Of a DNA stretch of 64,000 bases, positions 45,057 to 57,058 are shown piece after piece. The DNA comes from Pleurodeles waltl (Eukaryota > Chordata > Amphibia > Caudata > Salamandridae). Each line of letters starts with the position of its first letter. Positions within the stretch are counted from its first letter, which is position 1. The DNA is taken from assembly GCF_031143425.1 (NCBI RefSeq), contig NC_090451.1:666004508-666068507 (forward strand), read 5' to 3'. The position numbers were made by a program, and so were the translations under genes. The notes beneath the pieces are model-generated. The model saw only the letters and a program-made list of their open reading frames with translations, was not told the DNA's origin and did not search any database.

Positions 45057-46288
45057 TATCCGTTTTTATGTATCAGTCTCTCGCCATTTTAAATTTGCTG
45101 TCCATCACGTTTCTGTTTAACTCACAGAATGAACATTGCGGCTCAATCCGTCTGCTCTGTGTTACTCCCCCAGACCTGACCTTTCATTGGAGCAATATAT
45201 GATTCTGCACTTTGAAAGCTACTGTTTTGCACGATCATGTACTTAACAGCCGTGGACACGTCCTCGGTCAGTCAAGACCGCGTTTTTATTTATACAATTC
45301 CGCGGAAGACCTGAGCTTTAGCTGTACTGGCTTGGTCCAGCTCAGATGACGAAACTTGAACCAACTGCGTACGTTCACTAGCTATAGGGATGCTGGAAAA
45401 CCATTACGCGGTGGAGGAGTGCGGCTAACCTATGAAAACTCTTTGTACGCATGAATTAAAGCGATAGCACAGCTGCAGTACGTGTCCCACCAGCTAGGGA
45501 TGACAGGCCCGTTGTGAGCCAACAATAGACTATACTTGAATGTCACCGATAATAACCTGTGTGCATGAAGTACTTCCGCATAGTGCTATACGGCAACTGG
45601 CCATGAGGTGTCGCTGTTGTGTTGTATGTCAGCGCCTAACATCGGAGCCCAGGCAGGCTGTATTTTATGTTGTGTTTGATTGTAATGAAATATAGCGCCT
45701 ACTACCCCTAAGTGGTGCGTTGGTGCCGAAACTCTTGTCCTCTTGTGAAACACTTTAGTCCTTGAAACGTAGGTAGAGCAGAGAGGTTCAGCCCTGTGAA
45801 ATCTCATCGAGTCTGCCCTCTTCTGGTGGCTCGCGAAAGTAAGGATTATAAGAAATGTGGACTAGAAATTTACCCATACAAAATATTTTAGCATAGTCGA
45901 CATGCACTTAATCATTCACTTGGGCACTATTATCGCTAAAAACAAGATTTTAAATAGTAAATTAACCAGATCTTATAATGAGTGGGATCTTTTATGCAGC
46001 TGAGCCGGACCTGGATGTGTAACACTTACTTGGGGCTTAACCCCATCAGGACATAATTCCTGTTATTTGTCAAGAAAAACAATCACCTAGCTCAATCCTG
46101 ATTCAGTGATATGAACCTGGAAGATGTGACACCCCGAGTTTTACCCACAGCCAATTAGTTGAGATTAATTACACCCTCGGAGAACACATCTCGAAGAAAA
46201 CCAAGATGGCCTGGTACCAAACCACACTCCTTGATGTGAAACTATTGCTGCCATAGAGCAGCTTCGGCACAGCTGCTCACACCCTCAT
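45057..46288. other. Unassigned
   Basis: No gene, RNA or clear repeat is recognised. Confidence 0.5.
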
Positions 46289-46432
46289 ACTCATGCCTCT
46301 GGATAGTGACAGCGCCCTGCTCCATGGCATCCCAGACTTCACACTGGCACCCCTTAAGGGCATCCAAAACGCAGCAGCACACCTCAACAAGGGCCTGAAG
46401 CGATATGGCCTCGTCAACCCACTGCCTTTATT
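46289..46432 (+). pseudogene. CR1/L2-type RT scrap
   Basis: One frame reads SALLHGIPDFTLAPLKGIQNAAAHLN and KRYGLVNP, matching the NSLLYGIP--TL-PLQ-IQNAAARL---KRRDHV-P segment of CR1/L2 RTs. Only about 48 codons survive; both ends are lost. Confidence 0.65.
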
Positions 46433-49400
46433 AACGCATATATCAACTAGATCAAGGAAGCAATAAGTAGTGAACTTCAAGTAAGTATTATTGTTAATTG
46501 ATGAAATGATCCTCTTAAGAACCACCTTTATATAGTTATGATGCTAGAATGCTTGTAATTATGGAGAAGAAATAATGGTTAGAGGTCACTGGAATAGGTG
46601 CCGCCGATCCCCAAGGATTCACAGGTTAAGGACCGCTGCACTAGAACAACAGAGTCACGTAGCAAGGACTCCGTTTCTAAATCCCTCGGTTCCCAGTCAT
46701 GTGGATCTCTCCGATTTGTCTAGAAGCCTCGCCTATAGCTTGGTGGCAGCGTGGGCAGCTGATGAAGAACCGGGTGCAGAATTAAAAAAGGCAGACTATA
46801 CAGAGATAGAAAATGGGAAGTACGAAAAGAAATAGGGAGAGAGCACGGGCACGAGAAAAATGCACACAAAAATAAAAACCCAACAAGCAGTGAATGATGA
46901 GACAACATGATGGTTTCAGTATGCAGTAAGGAGCAGACGCAGGTGAAGAGAAGACGGAGCTGGGGCGGTGACAGAATAAATGGATTGTGAATACCTATTC
47001 AATATGGCCGTCCTGTGAAGGAATGGGGTTGTAACAACATTAGGACAACTTGTGAGTACCAATATAACATGGCAGTAACATGTAAAAATGGGCAGGAACA
47101 ATCTTTGGGGTGGGGCAGAGATATATAGTATTTAAAAGGAACTGTAGGCTCTGAAACACAATGGTGGTGGAGGCGAGACAACAGAAAAAACAGTGCCTGA
47201 TCATAGTGTGGCTGGTACTGGGTGTGAAAAGCAGAAGTGGCAACTTGTGGATTGGGTGTGGCTTAGTGGGGACAGATAATGAAGTACTAGTTGGAAGGGA
47301 CTACAGGAGAAAAATATACCTTGTGACTGCCAATACAATATGGACCCTGCAACAAAAGCAAACCTGCATTGGCATAGCCAATAAATTGGCTGTTGGCCGG
47401 AAGCCTTTTAAAGTTTGTAAATGCTTTTTTTTTTTTTTGGTCTGTCATGATTTTTTGCAGAACTTTCGATTAGGGAAGTCGCTGGGCCCGCATCAATCTA
47501 AACAATTTTGGGTAAATGCAAATATATATATATTTTATTTTTTTGGAAAAGTACACATTGCCATAGTAGTCACTGGTACTTCAGGCAACTACATTGTGTA
47601 GGGATGTGCTCCTTGTGGAAGGTCAAAATGGTGTCACTCACAGCAGAGTCAGTCAGTGGGTGAAGTGAGCTGGCCCTGTGTACTATGCTGTAGTTGGTGG
47701 ATGAAAATGTGAACGACACATTATCACACTGACAGAACATCATAACAGAGGATGAAGAGGGCTACCTGAAAGACCCTATAAGCAAGTATGCTGTGCATAT
47801 CATTATAATAATATCAAAAGATCTTGGCTAACGCCAAATGTAAAAGCAAGTCCGGGCGGCAGACAAGAGGATGGCGAAAGCTACTATGTCAGCTGAAAAA
47901 GATGAGCGATGCTTTCTGCAACTGGGAAGTAGAAATCCTGAGTGGCATTTTGACTGCAGTAACTGCAGTCAGTTTCAGGGCAGCGCAGGAAGCACGGCCT
48001 GTGCAGACCAGCTTGAAGTGGGTAAGTGGTGGCTGTTGGGATACAAATAAGCCTGTGCTGTTCGAGGCTACACACTGCTACTGATCAAGGGTTTGTTTAT
48101 TCAAATGCAGCCCTGACACTCATTAACTCAAATGGTTAATCTGGATTTCATTTTCCGTCTGACTCCGTTCACTAAATTAGGTGCTTCAGTCAGTCGCATT
48201 CTGCACACCTCAGGTTAATGAAGACTCCACCCTAGCTCACGCGGAGCTAGCATCTTTGGGGATGTTGATGTCTCGCTTCCTAACACTCTGCCCATCCTTT
48301 GATAATGAAGGACCCCTGTTTGTTTACCCTTTACCCAGCCCTTTGGTAACTTTATGCCTTCACTCATAGACTTTGCCCATCTTGTTCACAATGAACATGC
48401 TCAACTGTCTTATACCTTTAATAGTAAATGTGCCAGACACTTACACTCTGCAAATATCTTTGGGAATTAAGGTTTCTGCCACGCTCACTCTGGCCGTTTC
48501 TTATATTACCAAGAGACTTTGCACACTGACATGCTGAAATGTATTTATAACATGACAACTCACTTTCCTACAATCTGAACTCTGCCCATCTCTTTGCTGA
48601 TCAAGTATATTTTTTGAGTTGGGGTATTTTGCTTGTCTTTTTGGTAACAAAACCCCTCTGATTGGCCATATTCAAACATTTTTGTGTTAAAGACGTCCCT
48701 CTTCCATTCTGTCCATTGAGCAGGCAAAAGACAAAATAGACCAATACAGTCCAAAAAGTCCTTCAGCCTTTAATCTCCAGAAAAGTTCACAATTGAGGAA
48801 CTGATGGCAGGAAAGCCACAAGACCAGGAGTGGATTGCTTGATGAAGGACAGCATTCTCAGCCCTTAACTGGTCTAGTTCCTGAGTTTGTTACTGAAGAA
48901 CAGCCACCAGGTTAACACCGGGATCCATATCAGAAACAGACAGATATTTTGGGCATCACAACTTAGTCAGGGCTGTATGTTTTCCACAATCCTGGAAGCC
49001 ACAATGACACCACACACTGGAATATGTGGTTGGCAAGTGCTTTCAAGAAGCTGCCACCTTCTCACGAGAAGTAAGCCAAAGGAGTAAAAATCCTCCCAGC
49101 TGGGTGAAGACTTCAATGGAGTAAATAAAACCAGGAGTCAGGAATTCGGCAGAGCGATGACTATAGAGCAAAATAACGTGAAATGGAAATGGCATCAAAT
49201 ATCCATGACTGGAAACCTAATGAATTGGGAAAATCATGAAGCAATCAAAGAAAAGACAGCCATGATGGAATAAGAGAAGAGAAAGAAAATCTGAACTGGA
49301 CTAGCTGTGGAATAGCGTTAAAAGGCAGCCCAAAACCCGCTGGTATGTAATTGGCATTTTGGAGCTGCAGGAGCAGCAGCCAGGGGCAGGAAGGGAGGCC

Positions 49401-50794
49401 GCCCCAGGTGAGTAGGTCTCACAGCCCACAGCTGCAGGTATCTTGCGGGGTTTTCTGAGGTCTAAGAACCACAGGGCCATTTATAGTACCAAGGGTCTTG
49501 GGCGCAACATGTAGTCTATTCAGCGAAGGTGGTCGATGCTCAGGTTCCAAATTGGTGTGGCGCAAGATGGTGCTTTGTTAGGGGATTTTCCATGCTTTGC
49601 CAGTGCTGGTTAGTAATAAAGATGTATCTGGCTTGTAGATCCGTACTGCTTACCAGTTTCTGTGCGAAGGACGCGTTTCTGATGTTCATCCAACTATCAA
49701 AATTCATAGACAAAAAAATGAGTGTATCCAAGGAGCTTACCATCATGTGGGCTGTACACGCCACGTCTCCGCACAAGGTGCTCTACTTTGAGTGGGATCA
49801 GAGGTCATACCCACAGTATGCCTCCCATGTGTGCTCATTCTATCCATTGAAAAGCCTCATTTCAGAGGTGCTGCTCGGTTCATTTGAAAATCCACTTCTG
49901 TGAAAAACGAGCCACATGTTCATAGAATTACGTCAAATATTGACTTTTTTTCCGCTGTTGACTTCTCTAATTCAGTTCCCCGATTCCATCCGTGTATTTT
50001 CAAATGAAATATCAACACAGGTCCCGGTGTTTGCTTCTGGCTCGACAGAGCATTGAAGCAACATCTGCAGCTGGGACCGAACCTCAGGCGGGGATGGAGG
50101 GTGCGTCCTGTGAGCGCATGTTTTTTTTATCTGCATGTAGGGGATGTACTGTACAGTGTAAAACTGGTATATACTTATTTTTGTTTTTATTGCATTCTGT
50201 GCCGTGGTCCTCCACCCCAGAGTTCGACTGGGAAAGAAAATAGACCCAGGCACCAAAAGAAAATGAGCCCCCTTTAGTGAATCAGATAGCTAAACAAGCA
50301 TTTGCAATGTAATAGATCTTGCATTTGTAACAGTTAGAGCTATTGGTGTTGTAAATGACAATGTCTTTTACCTTTGTATTTGTTTTTGGAGTGTAGTGGA
50401 TGAATGCCAGGTGCCACAGCAACCCCTCCTAGGCCTGTCACTGCAGGAGAGAGGACACAACAAGGCTGCCATCTTGGGAGTGTATTTGCCTCATTCCTAC
50501 AGGCAGGCTGTGAAACCCTAGAGATGCAACCCTTTCTAGTGTGTTTACCTATACTTTTATAGCACCAAACAAGCCATAAAGAGGCACCTTCATGGCATTT
50601 AACCCAGAGAATGAGGGGGGTCAAAACAATTAGGAGCAAAGAAAAGGGGGAAGCCATATATTTCTGCGTGTTAAATTTTTAAAGCTATTATTTCTCTACA
50701 TTGGCAATACCAGCCTAACATTTAAAATCATTGGCTGTATACAAGGAGAATAACAGAAAAGGCAGCTTAACTGCAAATTAATTACAGTGATTTT
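46433..50794. other. Unassigned, mostly AT-rich DNA
   Basis: Over 4 kb without a recognised gene. CACAGGTTAAGGACCGCTGC at 46620 resembles the right end of a Charlie-like hAT element with no left partner. A purine-rich tract lies at 46795-46880 and a T run at 47427-47438. The frames at 47824-48084 and 49529-49903 (124 codons) show no family likeness. Confidence 0.45.
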
Positions 50795-51112
50795 GTTAAG
50801 AATGGCACCTGCTTTGTAGCACTATGAAATGGCAGAACTTGTATTACCAAGCGCTATGTTAAAAAAATAGTTATTCTCTGACTGCCCCAACACGCACCAG
50901 ACAAAGAACCCTAGGGGAGAGGTAAGACCCAGAGCTGCTCACCTTGGAGCTGGGGAACACAGTTCAAGTCTTGTTGCCGGCTCAACATCCTATGATTCTG
51001 GGCAAATCACTTAATCTCTCCTTGTTACCAAATATGTATTTGTTTTTGTGTAATGTCACCGGTGCTCATGTAAAGTTCTAATACCTTTGTATTGAGTTTG
51101 TGCTAACTGAAC
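50795..51112 (+). repeat. tRNA-derived CORE-SINE-like unit, copy 1
   Basis: It begins AAGAATGGCACCTGCTTTG and passes through AACCCTAGGGGAGAG, TTGGAGCTGGGGAACA, a degraded B box (AGTTCAAGTCT at 50961), CTGGGCAAATCACTTAATCTC and GAGTTTGTGCTAACTG. The GGGCAAATCACTTAATCTC block is the CORE/MIR-type domain. The A box seen in copy 2 is deleted here, so it cannot be transcribed by RNA polymerase III. Confidence 0.75.
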
Positions 51113-51363
51113 TCTATTTGAAGAGGCCCAATTTACATCCAAAGGCTAGATGTTTTTTGCTATGAAGCTTGAGGCTTGGTTCTGGAGTCACGACTCCTTT
51201 TCCACCATTTTGGAGACAGAACCTTTCGCCATCTTCTTGCCTAGAACTAACCTATGTGCTTGGTTGGTGACAGTCTGGAGGTTATCAACAGCATGTGCTA
51301 TCGCCTAGTGTTAAGCTCTACTCAAGTCAGTTGGTTAATACACCCCCACTGCAGAGGCCTTGT

Positions 51364-51792
51364 GTCAAGAATGGCACCTGCTTTGCAGAGCTATGAAATG
51401 GCAGAACCTGTAATACCAAGTGCAATATAATAATAATAATAAAAATGAGTCATTCCCAGACTGACCCAACACACGGCAGACAAAGAACCCTAGGGGAGAG
51501 GATGTGGCGTAAGGGCCAGAGCTGCTGACTTTGGAGCTGGGGAACAGGGTTCGAGTCTCAGCGCCGGCTCACCATTCTGTAATTCTGGGCAAATCGCTTA
51601 ATCTCAACTATCTACCAAAAATGTATGTGTTCTTGTGTGATGTACCCTGTGCTCAGGTATAGCACTGTAATACCTTTTGTATCGAGTTTGTGCTATATAA
51701 AACTGCTAAAATAAATAAATAAGTAAAGCACTCAAATACCTTCGTGTAGACTTTGCGCTACATAAAACTGCAAAAAAATAATAATAATAAAG
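51364..51792 (+). repeat. tRNA-derived CORE-SINE-like unit, copy 2, with doubled tail
   Basis: Same order as copy 1, 569 bases downstream. It retains a plausible A box (TGGCGTAAGGGC, 51505-51516) and a good B box (GGTTCGAGTCT, 51549-51559) at tRNA-like spacing, then the CORE block (51585-51606) and the LINE-like tail TTTGTGCTATATAAAACTGC with an A-rich repeat. A second tail, TTTGCGCTACATAAAACTGC with (AAT)n, follows at 51752-51792, so the 3' end is duplicated. Confidence 0.8.
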
Positions 51793-52325
51793 ACCCCGCA
51801 GACATCGCAAAGAAACAGCAAGATGCCCAAAACCAAGGAAGACAAAGAAACAACTTACTGCCATGAGCAAAGCAGCGAGGCAAAAGAGAAAATAGTGCGC
51901 CCACACGAAGCTATCTGTCCGGTCGTGCAATAGTCCATGTAACAGGGTCAGTCTCCAAGGCGGTAACAAAACCGCCTCCAGGTGGGACAAACGTAAAGCA
52001 TTTACCAACAAGATCAAGGGATAATGGAAAGGCAGGCCCGGGAATGAATGAAAGTGATGGGCATGAGATGGGTGTGGTTAAAGCCCAGAGAATTGATTAT
52101 AACAGGCAAAAAGCAGCCCTTGCGCACAACTATGCTCGACTTAAAAAGTAGCCCAGAGTTGCAAACTGGGGCAGTTTAAGCTTGTAAAAAAACACAGTCT
52201 ATATATGTTTTTGCAAGGTATGGGAGATGGCATGGATTTGAACATGTTACATGCAATGTTTGTTTTAATGTCAGAGAAATCAACAACAAAAACGGGCCCC
52301 GCAGACCATAAAAGATACCCACAAA
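51793..52325. other. Unassigned
   Basis: No gene or repeat is recognised. Confidence 0.5.
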
Positions 52326-52704
52326 CAGGGGTGTACCTTGGTCATTAAGATTGGGAGAATGTGAGCTTCAGATTCACCAACAATCACATGGGCATGTAAT
52401 GTTAAAATATATTATCCAGAGGAGGGTGCATGAGAAGGGTCTAAGGAGCGGTGGAGAGTAAGAGGAATGCAGATTCTTAGAAGTCCTAAGTAAGAGAAAA
52501 AAACTATTTTTTAAGATAACTAACATTTTTTAAGACTGCCAAAACAAATGGAGAGAGCGTTTTTGTCTATGTAAAAATCCCTGGTGAAATCCGAAAGACA
52601 GCACCATACCTGACTGAAAGCATTTGTACCAAAATATTTATCTGAAAATACATTTATTGGGGAGGTGTAACATCACAAACACCCATCCTGAAGCCAAGCC
52701 CCTG
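52326..52704 (+). mobile_element. hAT MITE with perfect 8-bp target duplication
   Basis: It runs from CAGGGGTGTACCTTGG to CCAAGCCCCTG, imperfect inverted repeats of a CAGRGGCGTAGCTT terminus. CCCACAAA stands at 52318-52325 and again at 52705-52712, a perfect 8-bp duplication as made by hAT transposases. The 379-base interior matches the element at 54933-55276 (CCTGGTGAAATCCGA, CTGAAAGC). It encodes no transposase. Confidence 0.9.
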
Positions 52705-52746
52705 CCCACAAACAGGAAAAACACTGGCCCACACACTGACTTGTCA

Positions 52747-53098
52747 GCAGAGCTTAACTTGTAAAATAATGAGTGCTGGTGCCCAAAGCACTGCTAAGAA
52801 GCCCTCGGCTGGTGCTCTTACATGTCAACACGCTGGATACCAAGGCTGCAAATTCTCCAAACCACCCATGCCACTTTACTCCACTGCTGGACACTCCCTG
52901 TCCCTATTATCTCACTCTTGCAGGCTCCTGCTTTCTACCCTGGTAATGGTTGTTCCATCTTTCTTGTCCTTTTTTTTTCCTCTTTGTGTGTTTTCCCTCT
53001 CTTGCTCTCTAAATATGTCTGATGAGGAAAAACAAGTGTTGGTCCCCAAAAATGGGTGCTGGTGCTGTGGTCAGACCAGCCATTCGGGAACTGCCTGA
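52747..53098. other. Possible hAT-like fragment, CAGNGCTTAA type
   Basis: CAGAGCTTAACTTGTAAAAT at 52747 resembles the CAGTGCTTAATTTG terminus of the elements at 20586 and 56259. No right terminus is identified, and the 109-codon frame here is Ser/Leu-rich without family likeness. Confidence 0.35.
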
Positions 53099-53989
53099 TG
53101 CAACATAGGCCAGTCGGACGCTGCTCCACCGTACAGGCATTTTCAGAGTGCAGCAAAAACAAATCGAAAATGGCAACCAAAATGGTGGGCTGGTCACCCA
53201 AGAGGCTCTTAGGCATGAAGTAGTAAGTGGATTTATGGTTGCAAAACTTATGATTTATTATATCAAAGGCTTTACGACTTCAAAACTTTGTCTCAAAATA
53301 TACCACGGGCAGAGTGCTACACAGAAAAGTATTTCCAAGTCGCAATGTTTAATGTGTGACTCGTTATGATTTGGAGGAGGAGGAGACAGGAAAGGAAAGC
53401 GTCCACCCTTCCCAAATCGCAGCGCCATGTGCCTAGAGTCAGTGTCAACAGTTGCCCTTGGAAACCATTTATTAATTACCAATATGCAAAAGGGGAAGTA
53501 TCTATGCACATTAGGTTCCATTTAGGGACTTTGGCTGTCATCACTGGGGCAAGCATACAATGGCCCATGGGACCATTGCATTTTTTTTCATTTTTAGGGC
53601 TCATGTAGACACTGTTTTAGATATTCCCCGAAACTCGTGATAAAAAAAAAAAAAAAAAAAAAATACATAAATAAACAAATAACAATACATAGGGGGGTTC
53701 AAGTAAGCCCTCTTCATCTAGTGTCTGTTCAGGTGTCATTCACATCAAGTTTCCACTCACCACACCCCAGGGTAATGGGTCTGTCCCTTTAAGACACTGG
53801 CTTTCTAGTATGGGGAGTGAGAGAGTTTGCCTGATCAAATCCGCTCATTTGCCTAAAAAGAAGTGCACTTCAGTCCCAAGGCTACTGGGCCAATACTATA
53901 TTTGTCCATTTTTTTTTCTCCATTCTTTATCCTTTTATTATTTTTTGTTGCCCCGTTTGCTTTGAACTCTGGATGAATGGCTCTTGTGG
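53099..53989. other. Unassigned; 22-base A run
   Basis: A run of 22 A lies at 53642-53663, followed by an A-rich stretch. The part 53200-53620 may be an old DNA element by texture, but no termini are identified. Confidence 0.45.
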
Positions 53990-54640
53990 GGTCTCAGTGC
54001 ATGTACTTAGCGCATTGGTGTTTTAGGGTCCTAGAGCATAACAAGGATGCATAGCCCTTTCAGGCCTCTGTACATGACTAACATCTGGGTTGTATGTGGA
54101 TTCTTATGGATGTCCAGGCTGCATGGCCTTAAGGATCCAAAAGTAAATCTTTAGGATGTATATGGGGCTCTGTACATACGGGACACTCCAGGATCCGAAA
54201 GACCGTCTATTTCCTAGGCCTCTAGTGGGATGCCTATACATGTCTTGGATGTGGGTTGCTGTGCGTGGCTAGAATGCAAGCACATGTTCTTGCCTCACCC
54301 AGGATACAGGATGCTTGTGACACCTTTACCCTGCAAGTCTTGAGTATGCAGCACCTGTTGGGCTCCTGCACATGATTAAGATATAAGACCCCTATGCATG
54401 CCTATGAATGTGCTGTCCTTGTAAGGTCCCTGTGTATATCAATGTGGATGGGCTCATGTAGTTCCTATGGTGGAAGCCTCACAATGGGACCCAAGTTCCC
54501 AGATCCATTTGGGGATTCCCAACAAGCAAGCCCGGAGTCTGTGCGTACTCCACATTCTTAGGAATACATGTCTTGTACAGAGCCTCTGTGCATGTATAGC
54601 ACGCAGGTCACCCTTGAGTCCCTGGGATGCGAATCCTTAC
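53990..54640. repeat. Degenerate minisatellite, ~35-bp units
   Basis: Words like GGCTCCTGTACATG, GTCTTGGATGTGGGTT and GGTCCCTGTGTATATC recur about every 35 bases through the stretch. Divergence is high and the period is estimated by eye. Confidence 0.4.
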
Positions 54641-54932
54641 ATGGTCCCCTTGAGGTAGGTATCTAAGAAGATGGGGGCCTTTGTGAGTACCTTGAATGGC
54701 GTACTTTGCCAATGTTAAAGTGTATGATATTTGGTCCAAGTCTTTGGAACCCTTGTCGGGCACTAGATAGGGCATCTTCTGCTGTCCCATCGATGGATAT
54801 CTCTTGTGATGTCCAAATGGCGACGGCCTCTGGGTACCCTGTGCCTTTGTGCTCCTCATCGAGGTGGGGTAGTGTCTGTGGATGGTGTATGATCAGAAAT
54901 ATGTTGTTTTCTAGAAATACGGCCCTTTTGGG

Positions 54933-55276
54933 CAGGAGCGTAGCTTGGTCAGTAAGATTAGGGGGTGTGAGTTTTAGGACAAGCAGGGCATGTGAGAGGG
55001 GCTAAAGAGGCAGTGGAAAGTGGGACGAATATGGGTTGAAGGGGCAGTAAGTGAGACAAAACACAATTGTTTTGTAAAATAACCAACATTTTTGAACACT
55101 TTTAAAGCAGAGAGGGAGACAGTGTGAGGTTTTGTCGGTCTTTAAATAAACATTCCTGGTGAAATCCGACAAACACCTCACCACTGAAAGCGCCTGTACA
55201 CAACTATTTGCCAGAAAACACAATAATTAAGTGGGGTTTGTAACCCCCCAGACACCCCCATGAAGCTACGCCTCTG
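54933..55276 (+). mobile_element. hAT MITE with perfect 8-bp target duplication
   Basis: Left end CAGGAGCGTAGCTTGG and right end GAAGCTACGCCTCTG are inverted repeats. CTTTTGGG stands at 54925-54932 and again at 55277-55284, a perfect 8-bp duplication. It is the same family as 52326-52704. The 344 bases encode no transposase. Confidence 0.92.
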
Positions 55277-55339
55277 CTTTTGGGTTCTGGCACAGTGGTC
55301 CTGGAGGGATCCCACGGGGCCCGAGAGCCTGTGCCCAAA

Positions 55340-55720
55340 CCCCACTCTTCACAATTTGATGAACTGACAAATCTAGTGATATTGACAGTCCGTGCCCCGC
55401 ACAGATCACACTGAATACAGATGGGCGCGTTCTTGCTTTCCCGCCGCTCCTCTGAAATTGGACGTGTTATGTTGTTTTTCAATCCAGCGAGTTTATTCGA
55501 AAGCAATGCATACATAATCCGGCAGTTTGATCGCCTCTCCCTGGTCTCCTTTTGAAATAAACAGCGCCCGGTGCAGAGTCGCTGCGTGGACCGGCTCCCG
55601 TTCCTGGAGAGGTCTTTAGACAGAGACCGGCGCCATCTGAGGTCCCTTTAAAGATGTCTAGCTGACCTAAAGCTTCCACCTACCGTGGAACGCTCGATGT
55701 GGTGACTTGTTTCACCTTTG
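55340..55720. other. Repeat-free island, candidate conserved non-coding element
   Basis: No repeat is recognised. It combines AT-rich core words (TTTATTCGAAAGCAATGCATACATAATCC near 55490) with CpG-containing GC-rich blocks. Frames here are short and unlike any family. Constraint is inferred from texture only. Confidence 0.25.
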
Positions 55721-56250
55721 AGTTCCGCAGGCACAATAACCGAGCAGTTTGCCTCTGTGAACGTCCGCAACAGGGGTGTAACAAGTCCCAGAGGAAACAC
55801 GATAAAATAAATGTGGCTACAAACATGGAAGTTGGTTGACCTGGAAGTAGTAACAAGCTTTGGCAAAGCCGATAGATTTGGGCTTAGTGTGTTAATACAT
55901 GCAGCGGGAGCACCTTAGAGATGATCGGGAGAGCATAGAGGGCTTGTAAAGTAGTTTCTCATGCAGTTTAGGGTAGGCACTCCATTAAGGTGGAAGGATA
56001 CACCCAAATAACCAACTGCCTACGGTGAAAGAAAAATACTTCACAGGGCTAAGCCAAGACAAGACTGACAACGATACCAGTAATTTTGCTCCACTTTAGT
56101 TTCAATCTAAACTAGAAAATCAAGTAAAGGTCTAGAGTGCCATTTAGCAAAAAAAAAAAATAATAATTCTAACTTCAAATTAAACTAATTTCAAATATTA
56201 AACATTTTATTCCAGGGACTATGCTTTCTTGAGGGAAAAGAAACTGACAT
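55721..56250. other. Unassigned
   Basis: CAGGGGTGTAACAAG at 55771 may be a broken hAT terminus. No gene is recognised. Confidence 0.45.
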
Positions 56251-56258
56251 ACAGAATG

Positions 56259-57050
56259 CAGTGCTTAATATGTGCTTGTTGTTTACGGTGCAGAGCACCA
56301 ACACTTATTTTTGAGGGTCGGCACCTATTTTCTGACTCAAGCATTTACTGCGAGAAAAAGACACTTCTGAGAAAGACGTAAGAATAGAACAAGTATTTAC
56401 AATGCAACGGGTCTCGCGTTTGCTCATGTTAGAGCTGATCGCGTTGTAAACTCCTAACCCGACTTTTCACCTATCGGGTAAAAGTGCATTTATGTACACA
56501 ACCCGAAAAAGTGAAATTAACTATGTAAAGCGCTCAACTTCTGCCAAGCGAGATCGCGCTCGTAAATTAGAGAAAAAGAAGTCCACGAGCCCGATGGAAA
56601 ACAGCGAGCCTCGCATGTTTTCTGTACTTGGTCGCTGCGCTCGATGTGGGCTAGCCACCGGAAAAAGGCATGACGTATGCGTGCCTTAGACTAATGAAAG
56701 CAAGCAGATTTTATTAGGCAAGCCCACAAACCAATAAAAAACACTGACGTGAAGTTGACAGGGCTCCGAGCCCTTTTCTAAATACAAAAGCGTCTCGCTG
56801 CGATACGCATGCGCATGCAACGCAGGCTCGACCCTAAAAAGGAAAAAGCGTCAGAAAAGGAGAAAAGCAGGAAGCTGCAAGAGTGAGCTGTAGGGGCAGG
56901 GAATGGCTGTAAATGGATTAATGAGGCCCGAGATGGCTTCAGGATTACGCTGCCTCAGTATTTTGTGCTAGCACATTTAATTGCAGCAGCCACATGTTTC
57001 AGAGGTGAGTTTTGGGCACTGGCACGTTTTTATTTACAAATTAAGCACTG
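56259..57050. mobile_element. 792-bp hAT-type element with CpG-rich interior
   Basis: Left end CAGTGCTTAATATGTGC and right end CAAATTAAGCACTG are inverted repeats. ACAGAATG (56251-56258) and AGAGAATG (57051-57058) agree in seven of eight bases, an 8-bp hAT duplication. The interior is CpG-rich in contrast to the flanks, with the palindromic GCATGCGCATGC at 56807-56818 resembling an NRF1 site, and an AACCAATAAAAAAC stretch upstream near 56727. A 65-codon frame (56492-56689) is not a transposase. It is non-autonomous. Confidence 0.85.
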
Positions 57051-57058
57051 AGAGAATG

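Noticed and set aside
47869..48048. Cys-containing exon with a GGGTAAGT-like donor
   Set aside because: The frame is short, has no acceptor of good quality and no recognised family; the donor word alone is common by chance.
51505..51559. Functional tRNA gene
   Set aside because: A and B boxes are present, but the body continues into a CORE domain and LINE-like tail and no complete cloverleaf forms.
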